NCBI GenBank assembly: GCA_030627285.1
Contig: DAOUSJ010000006.1
Coordinates: forward strand, 1 to 43,332
Source: Methylococcaceae bacterium
GTDB taxonomy: Bacteria > Pseudomonadota > Gammaproteobacteria > Methylococcales > Methylomonadaceae
Length of the DNA stretch: 43,332 bases
Reading direction: 5' to 3'
In this document: piece after piece, positions 36,148-43,332 of the stretch
How the letters are laid out: each line of letters starts with the position of its first letter
Numbering within the stretch: the first letter of the stretch is position 1
Translations under genes and position numbers: made by a program
Notes under the pieces: generated by a model
Told to the model about the DNA's origin: nothing
The model's database searches: none
What the model saw: the letters and a program-made list of their open reading frames with translations, nothing else

Positions 36148-38166
36148 ATGATTGTGTTGATTTTTTTTCTGCCATTAATTTTATTTTCTGCTAGCATTTA
36201 TGCAGATGATTCAGTATTAGAATTAGAAGATGTGTTGGTGTCTTTACCTTTAGCAAATAAACAGGCAGCTACTATTTTGCCAGTAAATATTTTGGAAGCT
36301 AAGGATTTAGAAATGAAACTTGCCAATAGTATTGGTGCAACTTTAAAAAATGAATTAGGCGTGCATAATTCCTCTTTTGGAGCTGGAGTTGGACAACCGG
36401 TAATTCGTGGTCAAACAGGTTCACGAGTTAAGGTTTTGCAAAATGGTTTAGGTAGTTTAGATCTTTCTAATTTAAGTCCAGATCATGCTAATAGTACTGA
36501 GGTTTTATTAGCTAGAAGAATTGAAGTTTTAAGAGGACCTGCAAGCTTATTGTATGGTAGTGGTGCGATTGGAGGAATTGTAAATATATTGGATAATAGA
36601 ATTCCAGAAACTTTAGCAGAGCGACCATTTTCAGCTAGGTTGGAGCAGCGTTTTGATTCAGTAGCAGACGCAACTAGTACAGTTTTAAGTTATGATGCTC
36701 ACAAGAGTAAATTTGCTTGGCATTTAGATGGTTTTTATCGTCAACGGGATAATACCAGTATTGCTGGGAATGCTATTAATGAAAAATATGTTAGTACGGA
36801 TAATAATAGTCATGGTGTAATTAATAATAGTGATGCTGATAGTTGGAGTGGCACTGCAGGAGCATCATGGATAGATACTTGGGGTTTCGTTGGATTTGCG
36901 GTTAATTATTTAGACAATAATTATGGAGTCCCACCTGTGAATGAACAGGTAAGGATTGATTTGCAGCAAGTACGTTATGATTTGCGAGCTGAAATTAAGC
37001 AACCAATTGCTGGTGTAAGAAGTTTAAAATTACGTTTGGGAGTGAATGATTATCAGCATAATGAACTTGAAGAAGATGGAGCTGTAGGTACAGAATTTTT
37101 AAATGATGCTGTTGAAGGACGAGTGGAATTATTGCATGATGCTATAGGTTGGGTAGATCAAGGTATAGTTGGATTGCAAATAGAATCTAAACAGTTTTCA
37201 GCTATTGGTGAAGAAGCTTTAGTGCCACCTACTGATATTCAATCTTATGGAATTTTTGCAGTAGAAAACATTTTTTTAGATTCTTGGAGTTATGAATTTG
37301 GTTTACGCATTGAGCATCAAAGTATAGATGCTCAAGGATTTAAAAGCATTCAGCACACGCCAATTAGTGCGTCTGCGGCTGTATTATGGGATTTTAATTC
37401 AGAAAATTTGTTTAGTCTAAGTTTTGGTTATGCTCAACGCGCTCCAGATGTACAAGAATTATTGTCTCATGGCGTACATTTTGCTACTGGTAGTTATGAA
37501 CAAGGACAATCAGATTTAGGTTTGGAAACTACTTATAATTTGGAATTTAATTTGGTGAGTAATTATCAATGGGGACGTGCAGAGGTAAATTTATTTCACA
37601 GTTGGAATAAAGATTATATTCATCAAAAACATACGGGGCAATTGTATAATTTGTCGCAAGAATTAATGGTGAATAATTGTGCGGTAAATGTAAGTTGTGT
37701 GCCAGTATTGGAAACCGCGCAAACTGATGCACGCTTTTATGGTTTTGAAGCTAAATTGTTGTTACCTGTGTGGGAAGTTGAATCTAATAGCTTAGATGTA
37801 ACTATATTTACTGATTATGTGCGTGGTAAATTTAATACTACATCTAATGTGCCACGCCTTCCACCACTACGTTATGGAATGCAATTAGATTATTCTTATC
37901 AGCAAGATTTTGCGGCTAATTTACGCTTTACGCGAGTTGAAAATCAATCTCATGTGGGCAATAACGACACGCCTACTGAAGGTTATATGTTATTAGATGC
38001 TGGCATAAATTATCAGTTGGATTTAGATAACGTTAGTGAAGCTTTTCTATTTGTTAAGGGCAATAATTTATTCAATGAAAATTATCGTAATGCTAGTTCG
38101 TATTTAAGGAATTTTGCACCAGAAGCAGGACGTGGAGCAGAAGTAGGTCTTAGAATAAGTTTTTAA
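36148..38166 (+). CDS. znuD: TonB-dependent outer membrane receptor, ZnuD-like (zinc uptake)
   Basis: This receptor imports a metal or metal complex across the outer membrane using TonB energy. I use the ATG at 36148, giving 672 residues; a TTG directly before it is unlikely. A signal peptide (about 1-20, ending IYA) is followed by the possible TonB box EDVLVS, a plug domain with VIRGQTGSRVKVLQNGLG, SPDHA and RIEVLRGPASLLYGSGAIGG, then a 22-strand-type barrel ending in Phe. The SPDHA segment and plug sequence are typical of ZnuD-like zinc receptors. The Zur operator upstream and the zur gene downstream support zinc uptake. Confidence 0.88.
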   Translation: MIVLIFFLPLILFSASIYADDSVLELEDVLVSLPLANKQAATILPVNILEAKDLEMKLANSIGATLKNELGVHNSSFGAGVGQPVIRGQTGSRVKVLQNGLGSLDLSNLSPDHANSTEVLLARRIEVLRGPASLLYGSGAIGGIVNILDNRIPETLAERPFSARLEQRFDSVADATSTVLSYDAHKSKFAWHLDGFYRQRDNTSIAGNAINEKYVSTDNNSHGVINNSDADSWSGTAGASWIDTWGFVGFAVNYLDNNYGVPPVNEQVRIDLQQVRYDLRAEIKQPIAGVRSLKLRLGVNDYQHNELEEDGAVGTEFLNDAVEGRVELLHDAIGWVDQGIVGLQIESKQFSAIGEEALVPPTDIQSYGIFAVENIFLDSWSYEFGLRIEHQSIDAQGFKSIQHTPISASAAVLWDFNSENLFSLSFGYAQRAPDVQELLSHGVHFATGSYEQGQSDLGLETTYNLEFNLVSNYQWGRAEVNLFHSWNKDYIHQKHTGQLYNLSQELMVNNCAVNVSCVPVLETAQTDARFYGFEAKLLLPVWEVESNSLDVTIFTDYVRGKFNTTSNVPRLPPLRYGMQLDYSYQQDFAANLRFTRVENQSHVGNNDTPTEGYMLLDAGINYQLDLDNVSEAFLFVKGNNLFNENYRNASSYLRNFAPEAGRGAEVGLRISF

Positions 38167-38189
38167 AAACTATTAACTTAAAAGGACAT

Positions 38190-38690
38190 ATGTCAAAAAT
38201 ATTAGTTGCGCAACACAATCATAAAAGTTGCATTAAGCAAGCATTAAATTCAGCTGAAACAATTTGTAAACAAAAAAAATTGCGGTTAACTCCAATTCGC
38301 AAACGAATTTTTGAATTAATTTGGTCAAATCATAAAGCTGTAGGAGCTTATGATTTGTTGGAAAGCCTACATTTAGAAGATCCAAAGGCTAAACCAGTGA
38401 CTATTTATCGGGCGTTAGATTTTTTATTGGCTGCTGGTTTGATTCATAAAATTAAATCATTAAATGCTTTTATTGGTTGTTTACGACCAGAAATATCTCA
38501 CAATGCAATGTTATTAATTTGTAATGTTTGTCAGCAAACTGATGAAGTAGAAGCGCAGAATATTTACCAAAATATTTGTCAAATTGCGGAAAATAATGCA
38601 TTTCTACCTCAGAATATTAGCCTTGAATTACATGGAGTATGTAATAGTTGTCATCAAATTCAAGAGATAGATTTAAATAATTTAAGTTGA
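38190..38690 (+). CDS. zur: Zinc uptake regulator Zur (Fur family)
   Basis: Zur binds DNA when loaded with zinc and represses zinc-uptake genes. The 166 residues align with E. coli Zur: LRLTPIRKRIFELI, AYDLLESL, KPVTIYRALDFLLAAGLIHK and the structural zinc pairs Cys111-x2-Cys114 and Cys151-x2-Cys154, with Cys97 as a further possible ligand. The KP-TIYRALDFLL wording separates Zur from Fur and PerR. A good Shine-Dalgarno sequence (aaagga) precedes the ATG, 23 bases after the receptor gene, so zur is probably repressed by its own product through the shared operator. Confidence 0.92.
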   Translation: MSKILVAQHNHKSCIKQALNSAETICKQKKLRLTPIRKRIFELIWSNHKAVGAYDLLESLHLEDPKAKPVTIYRALDFLLAAGLIHKIKSLNAFIGCLRPEISHNAMLLICNVCQQTDEVEAQNIYQNICQIAENNAFLPQNISLELHGVCNSCHQIQEIDLNNLS

Positions 38691-38691
38691 G

Positions 38692-38710
38692 GTTGGTATA
38701 ATCTACCAAC
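38692..38710. other. Hairpin at the convergent end of zur and dhaK
   Basis: GTTGGTA (38692-38698) pairs exactly with TACCAAC (38704-38710) around a five-base loop, overlapping the dhaK stop. No T run follows on either strand, so a terminator role is uncertain. Confidence 0.35.
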
Positions 38711-39686
38711 GCAAGTTAGCGGTGTGTACTGGTGCATCCCATAATGCCAATAATTCATCATCCATAATAGTTATTGTGATTGAACAGCCAGCCATATCTA
38801 GGGAAGTAGTGTAGTTGCCAACTAAGGAGCGGACAATTTTTACACCCCGTTGTTGCCAAGCTCGTTCTGCTAATTCATAGATTAAATATAATTCTATTAA
38901 TGGCGTAGCTCCAAAACCATTAATATGTAATAAAACTGTTTGTCCAGCTTGAGGTTGCAAGGCTATGGAAATAGCTTCAGTTAGTTGGGAGACAATTCTA
39001 GTCGCAGATTTAAAAGCTTGGGTGGAACGCCCGCGTTCTCCATGAATTCCAACTCCAAATTCAAGTTCATCGTCATCTAAATCAAATGTTGGTTTGCCTA
39101 AAGCTGGTACGGTGCAACTATTTAAGGCTATTCCAATAGATGCGGTATTTTGAGTAACTTTAGCAGCTAAACTTACACATTCAGCTAAATCAGCACCGTT
39201 TTCAGTGGCAGCCCCGAGAATTTTTTCGACAATTAAAGTGCCTGCAACTCCACGTCTACCAGTGTAATGATTTTTAGGCAAAGCAATATCGTCACTGACT
39301 AAAATTGTGGCAACTTCACATTCCAACATTTCGGCGGCAATTTCAAAATTCATCACATCGCCAGCATAGTTTTTGACAATAAATAATGCGCCTTGATCGC
39401 CTACAACTGCATTGGTGGCAGCTAAAATTTGATCTGGAGTTGGTGAAGTAAAAATCTCCCCAGGACATGCTGCATCTAACATCCCAAGCCCAATTAAACC
39501 AGTATGTAAAGGTTCATGTCCAGAACCACCGCCAGAAATTAATGCGACTTTATTGGCAGTTTTTGGGTTTTTTCTAGTTAGGTATAAAGGTGCGGAGTTT
39601 AATTGCACAATATCAGCGTGAGCTTTTGCAAAACCAGCCAAACTATCAATTAATAAAGTATCTACAGTATCAATAAATTTTTTCAT
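38703..39686 (-). CDS. dhaK: Dihydroxyacetone kinase subunit DhaK (stand-alone)
   Basis: DhaK binds dihydroxyacetone covalently through a His hemiaminal. The 327 residues have SGGGSGHEPLH at 51-61, GDVMNFEIAAEM at 109-120, and the substrate His215 in GIHGERGR. Phosphate normally comes from DhaL (with ATP or with the DhaM phosphotransferase component), but neither is in the window. The next gene, 5 bases upstream in the same operon, is a HAD-IIA phosphatase. So either DhaL is elsewhere or this DhaK has another use, such as trapping or sensing an aldehyde or ketone. Confidence 0.92.
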   Translation of the reverse strand: MKKFIDTVDTLLIDSLAGFAKAHADIVQLNSAPLYLTRKNPKTANKVALISGGGSGHEPLHTGLIGLGMLDAACPGEIFTSPTPDQILAATNAVVGDQGALFIVKNYAGDVMNFEIAAEMLECEVATILVSDDIALPKNHYTGRRGVAGTLIVEKILGAATENGADLAECVSLAAKVTQNTASIGIALNSCTVPALGKPTFDLDDDELEFGVGIHGERGRSTQAFKSATRIVSQLTEAISIALQPQAGQTVLLHINGFGATPLIELYLIYELAERAWQQRGVKIVRSLVGNYTTSLDMAGCSITITIMDDELLALWDAPVHTANLRW

Positions 39687-39691
39687 TGTTA

Positions 39692-40534
39692 TTAATCCAT
39701 GCTTGCATTTAATTCAGTTAAAGCTGTAGTTACGGCTTGTAAATCATCCATAATCCAAGTGGGAGCATAATCAAGTGTGGCTAACTCTGCTATTGTGGAA
39801 ATGCCAGTTAAGACCATTAAACTACGCATATTAGCATTTACCGCGCCTAAAATATCGGTATTTAACCGATCTCCAATCGCAATAGTTTCATCTGCTTTAG
39901 TGCCTAATAATGCGATTGCTTGTTGATACATAATAGGTTCAGGTTTACCAATACAAGTGGGTTTAACTTCGGTGGCAGCTTCAAGCGCGGCTAAAATTGC
40001 GCCATTGCCATGCGTAATTCCAAGTTCTGTAGGTAAAGTTACATCACCATTAGTGCCAATAAATTTTGCGCCAGCACGGATGTTTAAAGTTGCGGTGGCT
40101 AATTTGTTCCAAGATAAAGTTTTATCCAAACCACAAACTACAATATCTGCACCTGCATTAGGATTATTGGCAGTTTTAACATCTTCCAAATCAGTGAGTG
40201 TGAAACCTAATTCAGTTAAAGGTTCGATAGCTCCATCTTCGCCAATTACAAATACTTTAGTGCTAGCAGGTGGATAATGTTTGGCTAAATATAAAGCAGT
40301 TGCCATACTAGAAGTTAAAATTTCTGCTTTGCTTACTGTAACGCCCATTTGTGCAAGTTTGGTTACATATTGGCTTTGTGTGAGACGGGCATTATTGGTG
40401 GCTAAAATAAATGGTAGTTTTAGTTTGCGTAATAATGCAAAAAATTCCACCAAACCTGCAATTGCTTGATTTCCTTGCCATAAAACTCCATCCATATCAA
40501 TAATTAAGGCGTTAATATTCTTAAAAGCTTGCAT
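39692..40534 (-). CDS. HAD-IIA family phosphatase (NagD / phosphoglycolate-glycerol-phosphate phosphatase-like)
   Basis: The 280 residues carry the HAD motifs: IIDMDGVLW (Asp13 nucleophile, Asp15), ATNNA, IGKPEP (motif III Lys) and IGDRLNTDI (motif IV Asp). The C2B cap between motifs places it with NagD, 4-nitrophenyl phosphatase and glycerol-3-phosphate phosphatases. In an operon with dhaK it might dephosphorylate a three-carbon phosphate such as DHAP or glycerol phosphate, but that is inference from position. Substrate is not determined. Confidence 0.88.
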   Translation of the reverse strand: MQAFKNINALIIDMDGVLWQGNQAIAGLVEFFALLRKLKLPFILATNNARLTQSQYVTKLAQMGVTVSKAEILTSSMATALYLAKHYPPASTKVFVIGEDGAIEPLTELGFTLTDLEDVKTANNPNAGADIVVCGLDKTLSWNKLATATLNIRAGAKFIGTNGDVTLPTELGITHGNGAILAALEAATEVKPTCIGKPEPIMYQQAIALLGTKADETIAIGDRLNTDILGAVNANMRSLMVLTGISTIAELATLDYAPTWIMDDLQAVTTALTELNASMD

Positions 40535-40560
40535 AAATTTCTCGTGTTAAATTAAAGGTG

Positions 40561-41028
40561 TTACCAAGTAGTATATGGCTGTTGACACAGTTGATTGTTA
40601 TAATAACGTATATCGCCAGTAACCTCTAAGCCTAACCAACTTGGCTGCAAAAATTTTTCATTTACATGTGATAATTCAATTTCTGCAACGATTAAACCAG
40701 CATTTTCACCCCAAAATTCATCTATTTCCCATATATGTTGTTGTATATTGACAAAATGGCGAGTTTTTTCAATCAATGGTGGTTGGCATAAATTAGTAAT
40801 TATTTCACTAGCATCAGTTATTGGGATTGGATATTCATACTCATCTCGTTGAGTGCCGATGGTGGCGGATTTCAAATTTAACCAAGCTTTATCAGCGGCT
40901 AAACGTACTCTAATTGAAGTTAAGCTATTGCTACTTAAATAACCTTGTTGATAGTTTTCCGAGTGAGTGACTAAAGCCCGCCAAGAATCATTTGCGAGTA
41001 AAAACTTATGTTCTATTTCTATTGCCAT
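40561..41028 (-). CDS. CYTH domain protein (inorganic triphosphatase / adenylate-cyclase-like tunnel fold)
   Basis: The 155 residues start with the CYTH signature ExExK as Glu4, Glu6 and Lys8 (IEIEHKFL). Alternating charged strands follow, with IRVRLAADKAWLNLKS and VAEIELSH, as in triphosphate tunnel metalloenzymes such as Nitrosomonas NE1496 (tripolyphosphatase). Tripolyphosphatase activity is most likely for small stand-alone bacterial members. It lies 26 bases upstream of the HAD gene on the same strand and may be the first gene of that operon. Confidence 0.87.
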   Translation of the reverse strand: MAIEIEHKFLLANDSWRALVTHSENYQQGYLSSNSLTSIRVRLAADKAWLNLKSATIGTQRDEYEYPIPITDASEIITNLCQPPLIEKTRHFVNIQQHIWEIDEFWGENAGLIVAEIELSHVNEKFLQPSWLGLEVTGDIRYYNNQLCQQPYTTW

Positions 41029-41225
41029 ATTTTATAATTTGATGTGAATTGCTAAAGCATATATTCTAAGTTAGCATACTGTGGTGTGTAAAAAAATGTA
41101 ATTAAACCAATCCTATAATAATTAATTTTTCTAAAAAACTGCGGATATTGCTGTTGATGTTATTAAAATTAACATTTAGCGCGAGATTAAATCTATTTTT
41201 AACATTCAATCTAATAAAAAAAACT

Positions 41226-42398
41226 ATGAATATAACTAATACTTTAACCAAATTTATGCTAGCTTTAAGCTTGCTGTATCCAATCCTAGTTCAAGCTGAA
41301 ATTCTAGCATTGGTAAATTATGAATCTAAACCTGAACAAACTCCAAGAAAAGAAGGTTTAGCGATTATTGATATAGATCTTGATTCTGAAGCGTTTGGAA
41401 AAATTGTAACGGACATTCCATTACCGCCAGATTTAGTTGCACACCATGTTTTTTATAATAAAGATGTCACTAAAGCCTATATAACTGCCTTGGGAAGCAA
41501 TCCGTTGCAAGTTATGGATATTACCAAAGAGCCTTACAAGCTAGAGACAATTTCAATTCCTGAATGCCAAGTTGCCGAAGACATGGTGTTTTCAGCTGAC
41601 AAAAAGCGATGGTATCTAACCTGTATGGGTTCTAATAATGTAATTATGGGCGACGCACAAACAGATACACAAATTAAAGTTATTTCCGCACCAAAAACAA
41701 AATCTAGCAAAAAATTTATTAGCCGCCCACATGGGATTGGTTTAAACGATAAAATTAATCGGATTGTAATTGCAAATACTGTCAATCCTGCGGACTTAAG
41801 CGATGCTGAAGATACAGTAACCGTCATTAAAGCGCGTAGTGGCAAAGTTTTATCAACACATAGAATGTCCAAAGAAACTGCACCTACAAGTGTTGCGCCT
41901 GTCGAAGCAGTGTTTTTGCCTAAATCAAATCCTGTAAGGCTTTACATTAATAATATGTTTGGCAATACTTTATGGACAGGAGTTTGGAATAGCATGAGTC
42001 AAAATTTTAAATTTTCACAAATTTTTGATTTTAATCCGTTAAAACAAGCTGTGCCGTTGGAGGTTTATTTCAATCATAATCTTGACCAAATGTATATTAC
42101 TACCGCAAGTCCAGGTTATTTGAATATTTTTGATATTCAAAACCCTGCGAAACCAAAATTATTAAAAGCAATTCCTACTGCCGAAGGCTCACATCATGTT
42201 GTATTTTCACCTGATGAACGCTATGCCTTTGTGCAAAATAGCTTGTTAAATTTGCCTAATATGAGCGATGGTTCAATTACAGTGGTTGATTTGCATAAAG
42301 CTACTGTTAAAACTACGATTGATACGTTTAAAAATCAAGGTTTAAACCCAAATAGCATTGTTATGATGCCGAAATGGCATCACGATAACGCACATTAA
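41226..42398 (+). CDS. Secreted YncE/YVTN-like beta-propeller protein
   Basis: I chose the ATG at 41226 because it begins a clear signal peptide (MNITNTLTKFMLALSLLYP, with a probable cut after LVQA at 24); upstream in-frame codons add a non-signal extension. The mature part (about 366 residues) has repeated blade-like units such as LQVMDITKEPYKLETISIP, LNIFDIQNPAKPKLLKAIP and HHVVFSPDERYAFVQNS, ending with SITVVDLHKATV. It is thus a periplasmic beta-propeller like YncE. No catalytic residues can be picked out; ligand and partner are unknown. No good Shine-Dalgarno sequence is seen. The 197 bases upstream hold no gene. Confidence 0.8.
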   Translation: MNITNTLTKFMLALSLLYPILVQAEILALVNYESKPEQTPRKEGLAIIDIDLDSEAFGKIVTDIPLPPDLVAHHVFYNKDVTKAYITALGSNPLQVMDITKEPYKLETISIPECQVAEDMVFSADKKRWYLTCMGSNNVIMGDAQTDTQIKVISAPKTKSSKKFISRPHGIGLNDKINRIVIANTVNPADLSDAEDTVTVIKARSGKVLSTHRMSKETAPTSVAPVEAVFLPKSNPVRLYINNMFGNTLWTGVWNSMSQNFKFSQIFDFNPLKQAVPLEVYFNHNLDQMYITTASPGYLNIFDIQNPAKPKLLKAIPTAEGSHHVVFSPDERYAFVQNSLLNLPNMSDGSITVVDLHKATVKTTIDTFKNQGLNPNSIVMMPKWHHDNAH

Positions 42399-42426
42399 AA
42401 AATACTGATTAGATAACTTAAGTTTG

Positions 42427-43233
42427 CTATATTTGGCAAGCTTTTGGTATCTTAATTTTTTTCTTAGCCGAATGTGTGACCGGATGCTTTTTAAACCACC
42501 ATGACAAAGTTGCATTACAACCATCACCTGCTGATATTGGTGCTTGTTTTATGCATTCAGGACTTGATTTAGGACACCGCAAACGCACATGAAAATGTTC
42601 ATCATGATAATACCAAGGGCGAATTTTTTGTAGCCATTGTCGATTTCCAGTAACTGTTGTGCATAAATCCTGCTTAATATGAGGATTAACAAAAATTCTA
42701 TCTACTTCTGGCATATTCGCTGCTAGTTCCAATAACTTTCGATGTTTATTTGTCCACATCGCATTTAAGCCTTTTCCATTTGGATTTAACATAGATGGTT
42801 GTTTGATATTACTGCGTTGTTTGTTTGCATTTGCATAACTTTTAGGATTCAAATTAAACCAAATATCAGCATCTAAACCAGATTGATGACTGCGATGCCC
42901 AAAAGGTAACGCGCCACCTCTATTTTGCCCTAAATCACCAATTTGTAAAATTCCAAGTTGCTGTTGTTGTGCTTGTTTTGCTAGTTCTTGTAATGTTTGA
43001 ATTAGCACTGGATGACCATAATAACGTTGCCGCTCTAAGTGAACCAATAAATAACCATTTCCTTGCAAAGGCAAGGCTTTTGCACCAAAAATACAACCAT
43101 TATTAGTTTTACCAATAACATAGGCTTCGGAGTTATTCGGCGGGCTAAATTGTGTCTCATTTACTGCGCTTACAGCATAATTTGCCTGAAAAAACATCAG
43201 TATCAAAAATAATGCTTTCAAAATAAAATTCAC
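42427..43233 (-). CDS. mepA: Penicillin-insensitive murein endopeptidase MepA
   Basis: MepA is a periplasmic zinc LAS-family (M74) endopeptidase that cuts D-Ala-meso-DAP crosslinks in peptidoglycan. The 268 residues begin with a signal peptide (about 1-23). The metal motifs are GHRSHQSGLDADIW at 112-125 (His113, Asp121) and HDEHFHVRLRCP at 210-221. Four or more Cys in the mature protein fit the disulfides seen in E. coli MepA. The start is GTG at 43233, with agagg upstream. The CRISPR-like repeat begins only 70 bases from the start, on the upstream side. Confidence 0.93.
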   Translation of the reverse strand: MNFILKALFLILMFFQANYAVSAVNETQFSPPNNSEAYVIGKTNNGCIFGAKALPLQGNGYLLVHLERQRYYGHPVLIQTLQELAKQAQQQQLGILQIGDLGQNRGGALPFGHRSHQSGLDADIWFNLNPKSYANANKQRSNIKQPSMLNPNGKGLNAMWTNKHRKLLELAANMPEVDRIFVNPHIKQDLCTTVTGNRQWLQKIRPWYYHDEHFHVRLRCPKSSPECIKQAPISAGDGCNATLSWWFKKHPVTHSAKKKIKIPKACQI

Positions 43234-43303
43234 TTTGCAACCTCTTTAAATTTCTGAATTAAACAATTTCTTATACACCTAATTTACTAATTATGAAACT
43301 AAA

Positions 43304-43332
43304 TGTCTCAGCCCCACAAGCGTGGGGAACAC
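43304..43332 (-). CRISPR. Type I-E-like CRISPR repeat at the window edge (single unit)
   Basis: Read on the minus strand, the unit starts GTGTTCCCCACGCTTGTGGGG and ends with CTGAGACA. The first half and the stem (CCCCAC / GTGGGG around AAGC) match the typical I-E repeat GTGTTCCCC...GGGG; the last eight bases differ from the common ATGAACCG. By I-E convention, transcription would run right to left, making this the leader-distal, often degenerate, last repeat. Only one unit is in view, so the array itself is inferred. Confidence 0.75.

Noticed and set aside
38692-38710. Strong terminator between zur and dhaK
   Set aside because: The stem is perfect but has no T run on either side, so I list it only as a hairpin.
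41157-41175. Possible second Zur box upstream of the beta-propeller
   Set aside because: Arms ATGTTA and TAACAT match, but the spacing is two bases longer than in the Zur box at 36102-36122, which should disrupt dimer contacts.
43234-43303. Additional CRISPR repeat or spacer to the left of the terminal unit
   Set aside because: No second GTGGGG/CCCCAC stem occurs; this stretch is AT-rich and contains the mepA ribosome site.

Overview
The window is a gene-dense, AT-rich chromosomal segment from a gammaproteobacterium. No rRNA, insertion sequence, phage or integrase gene is visible. The assignment rests on conserved gene order: rpsB-tsf-pyrH-frr-uppS-cdsA-dxr-rseP; hemA-prfA-prmC; TPR-lolB-ispE-tRNA-Gln-prs-rplY-pth; rplM-rpsI; and a tRNA-Tyr/Gly/Thr cluster. 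The proteins resemble those of Pseudomonas and other free-living gammaproteobacteria. The genus cannot be fixed from sequence reading alone.

Layout. 1-2204: end of a cation-diffusion-facilitator transporter, argJ and a histidine phosphatase. 2218-3186: structured leader, rplM, rpsI and a terminator. 3280-5019: DEAD-box helicase deaD. 5072-13181 (minus): dsbC and the long rpsB-to-rseP operon, with a structured rpsB leader and promoter at 13189-13350. 13445-16833: map and glnD. 16898-22965: one long plus-strand operon of moxR, a DUF58 gene and a TgpA-type transglutaminase, then rnfG, rnfE, rnfA and a small Cys-rich membrane protein. 23033-27730 (minus): csp, a snapalysin-motif metalloprotease-like protein, a JAMM protein, prmC, prfA and hemA. 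27871-33115: the TPR-lolB-ispE-tRNA-Gln-prs-rplY-pth run. 33123-33435: tRNA operon with a near-consensus promoter. 33414-34861 (minus): a glycosyltransferase-like and a fatty-acid-hydroxylase-like gene. 34944-35963: trpD. 36102-38690: a zinc-uptake unit of Zur operator, ZnuD-like TonB receptor and zur. 38703-41028 (minus): dhaK, a HAD-IIA phosphatase and a CYTH protein. 41226-42398: a secreted beta-propeller. 42427-43233 (minus): mepA.

The last 28-29 bases are one unit closely resembling a type I-E CRISPR repeat, read on the minus strand. The window therefore appears to stop at the border of an array; no spacer and no cas gene is inside it.

The less ordinary parts are the CRISPR border, the partial Rnf set (G, E, A without B, C, D) followed by a small protein that may help assemble its iron-sulfur centre, the zinc-responsive znuD-zur unit, two uncharacterised metalloprotease-like genes downstream of prmC, and a DhaK with no DhaL or DhaM beside it. 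Most of the remainder is housekeeping.
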